The notes under the pieces: generated by a model
What the model was told of the DNA's origin: nothing
The model's input: the letters and a program-made list of their open reading frames with translations, nothing else
The model's database searches: none
Shown: piece after piece, positions 1-4,727 of the stretch
Layout: every line of letters starts with the position of its first letter
Numbering within the stretch: position 1 is the stretch's first letter
Source: Lysobacterales bacterium
Lineage (GTDB): Bacteria; Pseudomonadota; Gammaproteobacteria; Xanthomonadales; SZUA-36
Direction of reading: 5' to 3'
DNA length: 5,431 nucleotides
Assembly: GCA_009692275.1 (NCBI GenBank)
Contig: SHZL01000193.1
Span: 1-5,431, forward strand
Translations under genes and position numbers: made by a program

Positions 1-254
1 CTCTGCTGCAACTGGCCGGAGCCAGCCATGCCGAGGCGCAGGCTTTCGTGGCTGAACCGTGGAATGCAACCTTGCTGCTGTTGTCGCTGCTGCTGCTGCT
101 CTACCACGGCATGCTTGGTTTGCAGGTCGTGATAGAAGACTACGTGCATCATCGCGCGCTGGAGTTGAGCATGCATTTTGTGCTGCGTGCCGCCACCTTG
201 CTTGCCGCCACGCTCGGCGTCATCCACATCATGAAGCTGACGCTCGGGGCCTGA
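1..254 (+). CDS. sdhD: Succinate dehydrogenase membrane anchor subunit SdhD, C-terminal part (5' end outside window)
   Basis: This is the end of the small hydrophobic subunit that, with SdhC, anchors succinate dehydrogenase in the inner membrane and forms the quinone and heme b site. The reading frame is open from base 3 to the TGA at 252-254, so the start lies outside the window; the GTG at 48 is only an internal codon. Two hydrophobic helices are visible (about 63-135 and 165-245). Between them are a conserved His (codon 105-107) and the family signature GLQVVIEDYVH. The Asp-Tyr of that signature (Tyr codon 141-143) corresponds to the E. coli SdhD Asp82-Tyr83 pair near bound ubiquinone. Only 3 bases separate it from sdhA, as expected in an sdhCDAB operon. 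Identification rests on the signature and the position before sdhA; I am confident. Confidence 0.93.
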   Translation, partial: LLQLAGASHAEAQAFVAEPWNATLLLLSLLLLLYHGMLGLQVVIEDYVHHRALELSMHFVLRAATLLAATLGVIHIMKLTLGA

Positions 255-257
255 AGA

Positions 258-2048
258 ATGAACAAATCCTACGAAGTCAAAGAGCATTATTACGATATCG
301 TGGTCGTAGGCGCCGGCGGTGCCGGGCTGCGAGCAACCATGGGCCTTGCCGCCACCGGCCTGAGCACGGCGTGCATCTCCAAGGTATTTCCCACGCGCAG
401 CCACACTGTTGCGGCCCAGGGCGGCATGTCTGCCGCCCTCGGCAACATGGGTGAAGATGACTGGCGCTGGCATATGTATGACACGATCAAGGGTTCCGAC
501 TGGTTGGGCGACCAGGACGCAATCGAATACATGTGCCGGGAGGCCGTGCCCGCCGTGGTGGAGTTGGAGCACTTTGGCGTGCCCTTTTCCCGCACCGAGG
601 ATGGACGGATTTACCAGCGGCCCTTTGGTGGCATGACGACACATTATGGAGCGGGCGTTGCACAGCGCACCTGCGCTGCCGCGGATCGCACCGGGCATGC
701 CATATTGCACACGCTATACCAGCAGTCGCTTAAACACGATGCGACTTTTTACATTGAATATTTTGCTACCGACTTGCTGATGGACGATAACGGCAGGTGC
801 CTCGGCGTGCTCGCCTGGAATTTGGCGGACGGTACTTTGCACCTGTTCCGTTCACACGCCGTCATTCTCGCCACTGGAGGATATGGCCGCAGCTATTTTT
901 CCTGTACCTCCGCGCATACCTGCACCGGGGATGGCAATGGCATGGTGTTGCGCGCCGGGCTGCCCTTGCAAGACATGGAGTTTGTGCAGTTTCATCCCAC
1001 CGGTGTGTATGGCGCCGGTGTCCTGATCACCGAAGGGGTGCGGGGAGAAGGCGGCTTCCTCACCAATTCCAGGGGCGAGCGATTCATGGAACGCTACGCG
1101 CCCAATGCAAAGGACCTCGCCTCGCGCGACGTGGTCAGCCGTTCAATGACTATCGAAATCCGCGAGGGCAGGGGTGTGGGGCCCAAAGCCGACCACATTT
1201 TCCTGAACCTGCAGCACCTGGGTCCGGAAGTCATCCATGAGCGCCTGCCAGGCATTGCCGAGAGCGCGCAGATTTTTGCCGGGGTGGACGTCACCCGTGA
1301 CCCCATACCGGTGCTGCCCACCGTCCACTACAACATGGGTGGAATTCCTACGAACTATCACGGCGAAGTCGTTACCCTCAAGGACGGCAACCCGGATAGC
1401 GTAGTGCCGGGCTTGTTTGCCATTGGCGAAGCAGCCTGTGTTTCGGTACACGGCGCCAATCGCCTCGGATCTAATTCGCTGCTGGACCTCATTGTCTTTG
1501 GGCGCGCCGTAGCCCATCGCTGTGCAGCGACTATCCAGGCCGGAGCGAAGCATGCCCCGGTGGCCGCTGCTGCGGTAGACAAACTGGTCGGCGAGTTCGA
1601 CCGGTTCAGATACGCGTCCGGTGAACTGTCCACCGCGCACATCCGTGCGGAGATGCAGCAGGTCATGCAAAACAATGCAGCCGTGTTCCGCACCGGTGAG
1701 ATCCTGCAGGAGGGATGTGCCTTGATCGACACGGTATACCAGTCGTTCGCGCAGGTACGGGTCAGCGACAGGTCGCTGGTGTGGAATTCGGACCTCGCCG
1801 AAACGCTGGAACTACGCAACCTGCTGGGATGTTCCGTCACCACCATGGTTTCGGCAGAAAATCGCAAGGAAAGCCGCGGCGCGCACGCGCGGGAGGACTT
1901 TCCCCAGCGCGATGACGCACAGTGGATGAAACACAGCTTGTGCTGGATGGATGATGCGGGCAAGGTAAGCCTCGACTATCGCCCGGTGCACATGTATACG
2001 CTCAGCGAAGATGTTGCGGTCGTTCCGCCCAAACCCAGGGTGTACTAG
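258..2048 (+). CDS. sdhA: Succinate dehydrogenase flavoprotein subunit SdhA
   Basis: This is the catalytic subunit that oxidises succinate to fumarate on the cytoplasmic face of the membrane and passes electrons through FAD to SdhB. The 596 residues compare with 588 in E. coli. The N-terminal dinucleotide-binding motif GAGGAG is at 18-23. His49 in FPTRSHTVAAQGG is the expected site of covalent FAD attachment. Substrate-site residues are in place: His246 in QFHPTG, the TEGVRGEGG block at 259-267, Arg290 (E. coli Arg286) in RDVVSR, His357 and Arg402 in HGANRLGSNS. The C-terminal ESRGAHAREDFPQRDD block is also present. The ATG at 258 follows the sdhD stop by 3 bases and gives the family N-terminus; the ribosome site is weak, so translational coupling to sdhD is likely (inference). 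No frameshift or missing catalytic residue was seen. Confidence 0.98.
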   Translation: MNKSYEVKEHYYDIVVVGAGGAGLRATMGLAATGLSTACISKVFPTRSHTVAAQGGMSAALGNMGEDDWRWHMYDTIKGSDWLGDQDAIEYMCREAVPAVVELEHFGVPFSRTEDGRIYQRPFGGMTTHYGAGVAQRTCAAADRTGHAILHTLYQQSLKHDATFYIEYFATDLLMDDNGRCLGVLAWNLADGTLHLFRSHAVILATGGYGRSYFSCTSAHTCTGDGNGMVLRAGLPLQDMEFVQFHPTGVYGAGVLITEGVRGEGGFLTNSRGERFMERYAPNAKDLASRDVVSRSMTIEIREGRGVGPKADHIFLNLQHLGPEVIHERLPGIAESAQIFAGVDVTRDPIPVLPTVHYNMGGIPTNYHGEVVTLKDGNPDSVVPGLFAIGEAACVSVHGANRLGSNSLLDLIVFGRAVAHRCAATIQAGAKHAPVAAAAVDKLVGEFDRFRYASGELSTAHIRAEMQQVMQNNAAVFRTGEILQEGCALIDTVYQSFAQVRVSDRSLVWNSDLAETLELRNLLGCSVTTMVSAENRKESRGAHAREDFPQRDDAQWMKHSLCWMDDAGKVSLDYRPVHMYTLSEDVAVVPPKPRVY

Positions 2049-2059
2049 GAAGTACCGCT

Positions 2060-2149
2060 ATGAATTTTACAGGGAATTTTGCAGGACTTTCGACGGCAGA
2101 AACAATGGCTGGCAAGGCATGCCCCAAGTGGAGGGCCGGTAATGGCTGA
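2060..2149 (+). CDS. Possible 29-residue leader-like ORF between sdhA and sdhB (doubtful)
   Basis: The 93-base gap between sdhA and sdhB holds an ATG-started frame of 29 codons. It begins 12 bases after the sdhA stop and ends with a TGA at 2147-2149, a few bases inside the start of sdhB. An AGGAAG sequence at 2047-2052 lies at normal ribosome-binding distance from the ATG. The peptide (MNFTGNFAGLSTAETMAGKA...) has no signal peptide, no membrane helix and no motif I recognise. It could keep ribosomes moving across the gap and couple sdhA to sdhB translation, but a chance frame of this length is quite possible. No function is claimed. Confidence 0.18.
   Translation: MNFTGNFAGLSTAETMAGKACPKWRAGNG
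2130..2135 (+). promoter_or_regulatory. Ribosome binding site deciding the sdhB start
   Basis: GGAGGG lies 6 bases before the ATG at 2142. It favours that ATG over the in-frame TTG at 2079, which would add 21 residues with no counterpart in SdhB proteins as I know them. Confidence 0.75.
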
Positions 2150-2927
2150 GTTTCGTTTAGCAAAAAACGCACGGGTTGAAAAAGGCCGGTCTTTCCGCGC
2201 CACCGCGAATGCGGGCAATACCCGAACGTTTCACATCTACCGCTGGAGCCCCGACGATGACCTCAATCCGCGAATGGATTCCTACGAAGTAGATCTCGAT
2301 CACTGCGGGCCCATGGTGCTGGACGCCATTATCAAGATCAAGAATGAAATCGATCCCAGCCTGACGTTTCGCCGTTCCTGCCGGGAAGGTATCTGTGGCT
2401 CCTGCTCGATGAACATTGATGGCACCAACACGCTGGCCTGTATCAAACCCATCGCCGAGGTGAAAGGGGACATAAAAATCTATCCTCTGCCGCATTTGCC
2501 GGTAATCAAGGATATCGTCCCGGACATGACGCATTTCTATGCGCAATACGCCACCATCAAACCCTGGATCAGCACCCAAAGCTCTGCTCCACCGGACCGC
2601 GAGCGATTGCAGTCAAAGGAAGACCGGGAAAAGCTGGATGGCCTGTATGAGTGCATCCTGTGTGCTTGCTGTTCCACTTCGTGCCCCAGTTACTGGTGGA
2701 ACGGGGATCGCTACCTCGGCCCGGCGATTTTGTTGCAGGCATACCGCTGGCTGGTTGATTCACGTGATGAGTCCAGCGGCGAACGCCTGGACGAACTGGA
2801 AGATCCGTTCCGGCTTTACCGCTGCCATACCATCATGAACTGCACGCGCACCTGCCCCAAGGGCTTGAATCCCGCCAGGGCGATTGCGGAAATAAAGAAG
2901 ATGCTGGTTGCCCGGAAGGGCGTCTGA
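2142..2927 (+). CDS. sdhB: Succinate dehydrogenase iron-sulfur subunit SdhB
   Basis: SdhB carries electrons from the FAD of SdhA to the quinone site through three iron-sulfur clusters. With the ATG at 2142 it has 261 residues; E. coli SdhB has 238, and the excess is at the N-terminus. All cluster ligands are present with E. coli spacing. The [2Fe-2S] cluster has Cys80, 85, 88 and 100 (SCREGICGSCSMN). The [4Fe-4S] cluster has Cys171, 174, 177 and 238. The [3Fe-4S] cluster has Cys181, 228 and 234 (CHTIMNCTRTCPKGLNP). Trp186 and His229 match E. coli Trp164 and His207 near ubiquinone. The N-terminal half is a plant-type ferredoxin fold and the C-terminal half a bacterial-type double-cluster domain. 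It lies 93 bases after sdhA and 13 bases before sdhE. Confidence 0.97.
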   Translation: MAEFRLAKNARVEKGRSFRATANAGNTRTFHIYRWSPDDDLNPRMDSYEVDLDHCGPMVLDAIIKIKNEIDPSLTFRRSCREGICGSCSMNIDGTNTLACIKPIAEVKGDIKIYPLPHLPVIKDIVPDMTHFYAQYATIKPWISTQSSAPPDRERLQSKEDREKLDGLYECILCACCSTSCPSYWWNGDRYLGPAILLQAYRWLVDSRDESSGERLDELEDPFRLYRCHTIMNCTRTCPKGLNPARAIAEIKKMLVARKGV

Positions 2928-2940
2928 GCAGACCTGCCAT

Positions 2941-3198
2941 ATGGAAACCACGCAGCGCGTCAAGCGGCTGAAATGGTTATGCCGGAGGGGCATGAAAGAA
3001 CTGGACGTTCTGCTGGAGACCTTCATCGCCGGGTTTGAGCGGCAACTGGACGCAGGCGCCTGGCCGGAATTCGAAGCACTGCTGCAAACTGAAGACGATC
3101 GCATCTGGGACTGGGTGCAGGCTCCTGGGAGTCCCGATGCCGCAGGTTTCCATCAACTGTTAGCAACAATACGCCATGGAACAGCCAGCCAGCATTGA
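2941..3198 (+). CDS. sdhE: FAD assembly factor SdhE (YgfY/Sdh5 family)
   Basis: SdhE is a small cytoplasmic protein that binds SdhA and promotes covalent attachment of FAD. This one has 85 residues, close to E. coli SdhE (88). The hallmark RGxxE motif is Arg16-Gly17-Met18-Lys19-Glu20, within WLCRRGMKELD. It is followed by the usual acidic helical body, including LLQTEDDRIWDWV (E. coli has LLECDDPDLFNWL). The ATG at 2941 puts the motif at the family position; an upstream in-frame start at 2908 would run into sdhB and is not needed. The gene starts 13 bases after the sdhB stop, so it is almost certainly co-transcribed with its client. The last 23 bases overlap ygfX in another frame. Confidence 0.93.
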   Translation: METTQRVKRLKWLCRRGMKELDVLLETFIAGFERQLDAGAWPEFEALLQTEDDRIWDWVQAPGSPDAAGFHQLLATIRHGTASQH

Positions 3199-3625
3199 AC
3201 TGCGCACCGGCCCGGACCGGCAATACCGCGTGGCTGCCACGCTGCTATGGCTGCTTGCCGTGACGAACATGCTGGTCTATGCAGAAGTTCTGGCATGGCC
3301 ATGGCTAGTGCTCGCTCTGCTGTTGCTGGCAGTGCTGAATCCCTGGTTCGGGAGTTCTGTAGAGGCTGAGAGCCGTGTGCAGATCTTTCGCGACGGTAGC
3401 GCAATCACCCGTCAACAGCACGGCAGGTGGCAAGGGCACGGCTGGTCCAACCGCTGGGCAACCGTTTTGCGCCTGCATGCGAATCCAGGTGCGCAGCCTG
3501 TTCCCGCAGCACATGTTCTGGTCTGCGCCTCGCGCAATTCCGCGAGGGACTATCGCCACTTGCTGGTATGGAACCGCTTTCCACCGGGCGCCGCCATCCC
3601 CGGCACGCCGGGCACGCAGCTTTGA
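3176..3625 (+). CDS. ygfX: YgfX-like membrane protein (CptA family) downstream of sdhE
   Basis: This 149-residue protein has two adjacent hydrophobic helices (about 19-36 and 40-57) followed by a soluble tail, the layout of YgfX. Tail features also match: a DG-x-G-rich strand then WQGHGW (E. coli YgfX has WQGQEW), a short strand ending LRLH, and a terminal RDYRHLLVWNRF block like the RDLRR end of the E. coli protein. E. coli YgfX is encoded next to sdhE (ygfY) and was described as a toxin acting on cytoskeletal proteins, with SdhE proposed as its antitoxin; that role is disputed, and nothing here shows toxicity. The ATG at 3176 lies inside sdhE, giving a 23-base overlap that suggests coupled translation. 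The family is poorly conserved in sequence, so the call leans on architecture and neighbours. Confidence 0.8.
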   Translation: MEQPASIELRTGPDRQYRVAATLLWLLAVTNMLVYAEVLAWPWLVLALLLLAVLNPWFGSSVEAESRVQIFRDGSAITRQQHGRWQGHGWSNRWATVLRLHANPGAQPVPAAHVLVCASRNSARDYRHLLVWNRFPPGAAIPGTPGTQL

Positions 3626-3690
3626 GCAATGCGGGAACATGACGACGGCTACCTCAGCCCTTACCGGCAGACCGGACAGGCGGCCGTTAT

Positions 3691-3732
3691 TGGCAGGGGT
3701 CGGTAAACTTTACCGGGCATGATGTCCTGCCA
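3691..3732. repeat. Nested inverted repeats in the ygfX-HiPIP intergenic region
   Basis: The 222-base non-coding stretch from 3626 to the HiPIP start contains a perfect 7-base inverted repeat around a single central C, CGGTAAACTTTACCG at 3701-3715. It sits inside an outer perfect 7-base inverted repeat, TGGCAGG at 3691-3697 and CCTGCCA at 3726-3732. The one-base centre makes the inner element look more like a dimeric DNA-binding protein site than an RNA hairpin. The outer arms could form a stem in the transcript after ygfX, but no T run follows, so it is not a classical terminator. A second copy of the half-site TTACCGG lies at 3661-3667. Confidence 0.5.
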
Positions 3733-3778
3733 CAGGCTGCAGTGGACCTGATACAAACTGGATTTGCTGAATCAACTC

Positions 3779-3813
3779 AAAAAAACAGGCACAATGACTG
3801 AGTAAGTGCCCTG
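3779..3813 (-). terminator. Hairpin with A/T run; terminator-like on the - strand, or HiPIP leader hairpin
   Basis: CAGGCAC at 3786-3792 pairs with GTGCCCTG at 3806-3813, with one bulged base and a 13-base loop. Seven A at 3779-3785 precede it. Read on the - strand this is a stem followed by seven T, the form of an intrinsic terminator. No - strand gene is supported upstream of it on that strand, so it may instead be a leader structure upstream of the HiPIP gene. The long loop makes it weak. Confidence 0.25.
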
Positions 3814-3837
3814 TATGAATTCTTATGAACCCTAAGT

Positions 3838-3842
3838 GGAGG
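3838..3842 (+). promoter_or_regulatory. Ribosome binding site deciding the HiPIP GTG start
   Basis: GGAGG lies 5 bases before the GTG at 3848. It rules against the in-frame GTG at 3836, which would sit on top of this site. I found no convincing -35/-10 pair in the leader; TATGAA at 3814-3819 is the best -10-like sequence but lacks a good -35. Confidence 0.7.
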
Positions 3843-3847
3843 CAGTC

Positions 3848-4192
3848 GTGAAAAAAGAACAAAAGCTGGATCGTCGGAGTTTCCTTAAAGTTGGAATGCA
3901 GGCTGGCGGCGGCATTCTCGCGCTGGCGGCCATTCCCATGAGCCTGGTTGCGCAGGATGCGGTTGCGGAAAGCGATCCACTGGCGCAGGCCCTGGGCTAT
4001 AAAGCTGACGCCAGCGCAGTGGATACCGCCAAGTTCCCGAAGCGCGCAGGTGAGGCCGGCGCCAAGCAGTTTTGCCATAACTGTGCCCTGTATAGCGGGG
4101 ACGCGGATAGCGCGTCTGGACCTTGCAGTATCTTCCAGAACAAGCTGGTCGCGGGTAAGGGCTGGTGTAACGCCTGGGTAGCCAAGTCTTGA
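3848..4192 (+). CDS. High-potential iron-sulfur protein (HiPIP), Tat-exported
   Basis: HiPIPs are small periplasmic electron carriers with one [4Fe-4S] cluster cycling between +2 and +3. They carry electrons from the bc1 complex to photosynthetic reaction centres or terminal oxidases. The 114-residue precursor starts with a twin-arginine signal, DRRSFLK at 8-14, then a hydrophobic stretch (about 15-35) and a likely cleavage after Ala-Val-Ala at 38-40. Export by Tat is expected for a protein that folds around its cluster in the cytoplasm. The four ligands are Cys76, 79, 93 and 107 in the order C-x2-C-x13-C-x13-C, close to Chromatium HiPIP. Tyr51 in LGYKADAS fits the conserved Tyr packed against the cluster. 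The gene appears to be a single unit: 222 bases after ygfX, with a terminator-like hairpin behind it. The remnants of a cbb3 oxidase gene follow, suggesting a respiratory rather than photosynthetic role (inference). Confidence 0.95.
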   Translation: MKKEQKLDRRSFLKVGMQAGGGILALAAIPMSLVAQDAVAESDPLAQALGYKADASAVDTAKFPKRAGEAGAKQFCHNCALYSGDADSASGPCSIFQNKLVAGKGWCNAWVAKS

Positions 4193-4262
4193 CTGAGAGC
4201 TGGCTTGATTAAAGAACTGGCTTAACTCAAACAAAGACCGGCATATCGCCCTTATATTGGAA

Positions 4263-4298
4263 CTGATGTCGGCCTGTCCTTGCAGGCCCATCGGTTTT
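4263..4298 (+). terminator. Intrinsic terminator-like hairpin after the HiPIP gene
   Basis: GGCCTG at 4271-4276 pairs perfectly with CAGGCC at 4283-4288 around a six-base loop. The stem extends through a two-base bulge: CTGATG at 4263-4268 pairs with CATCGG at 4289-4294, including one T-G wobble. Four T follow (4295-4298). It lies about 70 bases after the HiPIP stop and overlaps the start of the ccoN-like remnant. The short T run makes termination probable rather than certain. Confidence 0.55.
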
Positions 4299-4569
4299 CC
4301 GCATTCGGCGCATGCACCCTGATCGGAACCTCACGGTACGTTGTGCAACGAACCTGCCACGCGCGCCTGTTTGCCGGGCCACTGGCTTCGTTTTTTTCTG
4401 GGGCTGTCAGCTGGTCATCGATTCTGCCGCGATTACCCTGCCGCTCGGAATTACCCAAAGCAAGGAATATGCGGAACTTGAGTGGCCTCTTGACCTGCTG
4501 TTAGCGGTGGTGTCGGTGTCCTACGCAGTGGTCTTTCTCGGCACCATAGTAAAGCGCCGTGTCAGCCAT
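4284..4569 (+). pseudogene. ccoN: ccoN remnant: internal fragment of cbb3-type cytochrome c oxidase subunit I, frameshifted
   Basis: Intact CcoN is the roughly 475-residue heme-copper subunit of cbb3 oxidase, which reduces O2 at low oxygen. Here only a piece corresponding to about residues 65-160 remains. Bases up to about 4396 encode a stretch including SRYVVQRTCHARLF, matching the CcoN segment SYYVVQRTC. From about 4393 the match continues in another frame with FFWGCQL, ITLPLG, SKEYAELEWPLDLLL and AVVFLGTIVKRRVSH, a close match to CcoN. The switch is at seven T (4391-4397): an eighth T would join the parts as LASFFFWGCQ. The fragment ends at KRRVSH, where CcoN normally goes on with IYVANWF, and the frame stops at 4585-4587. 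It lacks the N-terminal helix with the first heme b His and everything after residue 160, including the copper and heme b3 ligands. It cannot make an active oxidase. The left boundary is approximate. Confidence 0.85.
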
Positions 4570-4711
4570 AACCGGGAGGTCCGCTAGCGGTTTCATGACC
4601 ATGGTATTCTTTGGCCTTGGCACCTTGCCATCGATGTTGGGGCTCACGCTCGCTGCATGGATGGCATACACGCTCGCCTATCAGCAAGAAACAGCTCACA
4701 TGCACCACTGA
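4562..4711 (+). pseudogene. Remnant of a TauE/SafE-like (DsbD_2-type) membrane protein, C-terminal part
   Basis: Directly after the ccoN scrap, in a different frame, the sequence reads SAITGRSASGFMTMVFFGLG, followed by TLPSMLGLTLAA and a His-containing tail (TAHMHH) ending at TGA 4709-4711. The FGLGTLP block preceded by a small-residue-rich ASG segment is characteristic of the last part of the TauE/SafE-like proteins (DsbD_2, COG2836) often encoded after ccoGHIS in cbb3 oxidase clusters. An intact protein has about 220 or more residues; about 50 codons remain here. After TLAA the tail is shorter than usual, so a second internal loss is likely. An ATG at 4595 could give 38 residues, but I see no good ribosome site. 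The family call rests on one motif block plus context. A small expressed membrane peptide cannot be excluded. Confidence 0.6.
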
Positions 4712-4727
4712 ACAGGCTTGACCGGAC

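Noticed and set aside
1143..1963. Long - strand frames inside sdhA
   Set aside because: They are antisense shadows of a highly conserved gene in GC-rich sequence, with no family resemblance.
2079..2141. TTG-initiated N-terminal extension of sdhB
   Set aside because: The added residues do not resemble SdhB, the GGAGGG site serves the ATG at 2142, and the internal start already gives a complete family N-terminus.
3639..3722. 27-codon ATG frame after ygfX
   Set aside because: It has no ribosome site and no resemblance to known proteins, and it runs through the inverted-repeat region.
3762..3775. FNR/ANR-like box (ATTTG-N4-ATCAA) upstream of HiPIP
   Set aside because: Only the right half-site matches TTGAT-N4-ATCAA; the left half fits poorly.
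3836..3847. Upstream GTG start for the HiPIP
   Set aside because: It overlaps the GGAGG ribosome site that is correctly spaced for the GTG at 3848, and adds nothing to the Tat signal.
4205..4214. TTGAT half-site after the HiPIP gene as a leftover oxidase promoter element
   Set aside because: There is no matching ATCAA half at the correct spacing, and a five-base match is easily chance.
4200..4223. Direct repeat CTGGCTT (4200-4206 and 4217-4223)
   Set aside because: Two seven-base copies are too short and too few to distinguish from chance.
3710..4291. Long - strand frame opposite the HiPIP gene (193 codons)
   Set aside because: It is the complement of a well-supported gene, and its translation shows no recognisable domain or ribosome site.
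4385..4405. Programmed -1 ribosomal frameshift producing full CcoN
   Set aside because: A run of T is slippery, but the fragment lacks both ends of CcoN and all the heme and copper ligands I could place, so there is no full product to make.
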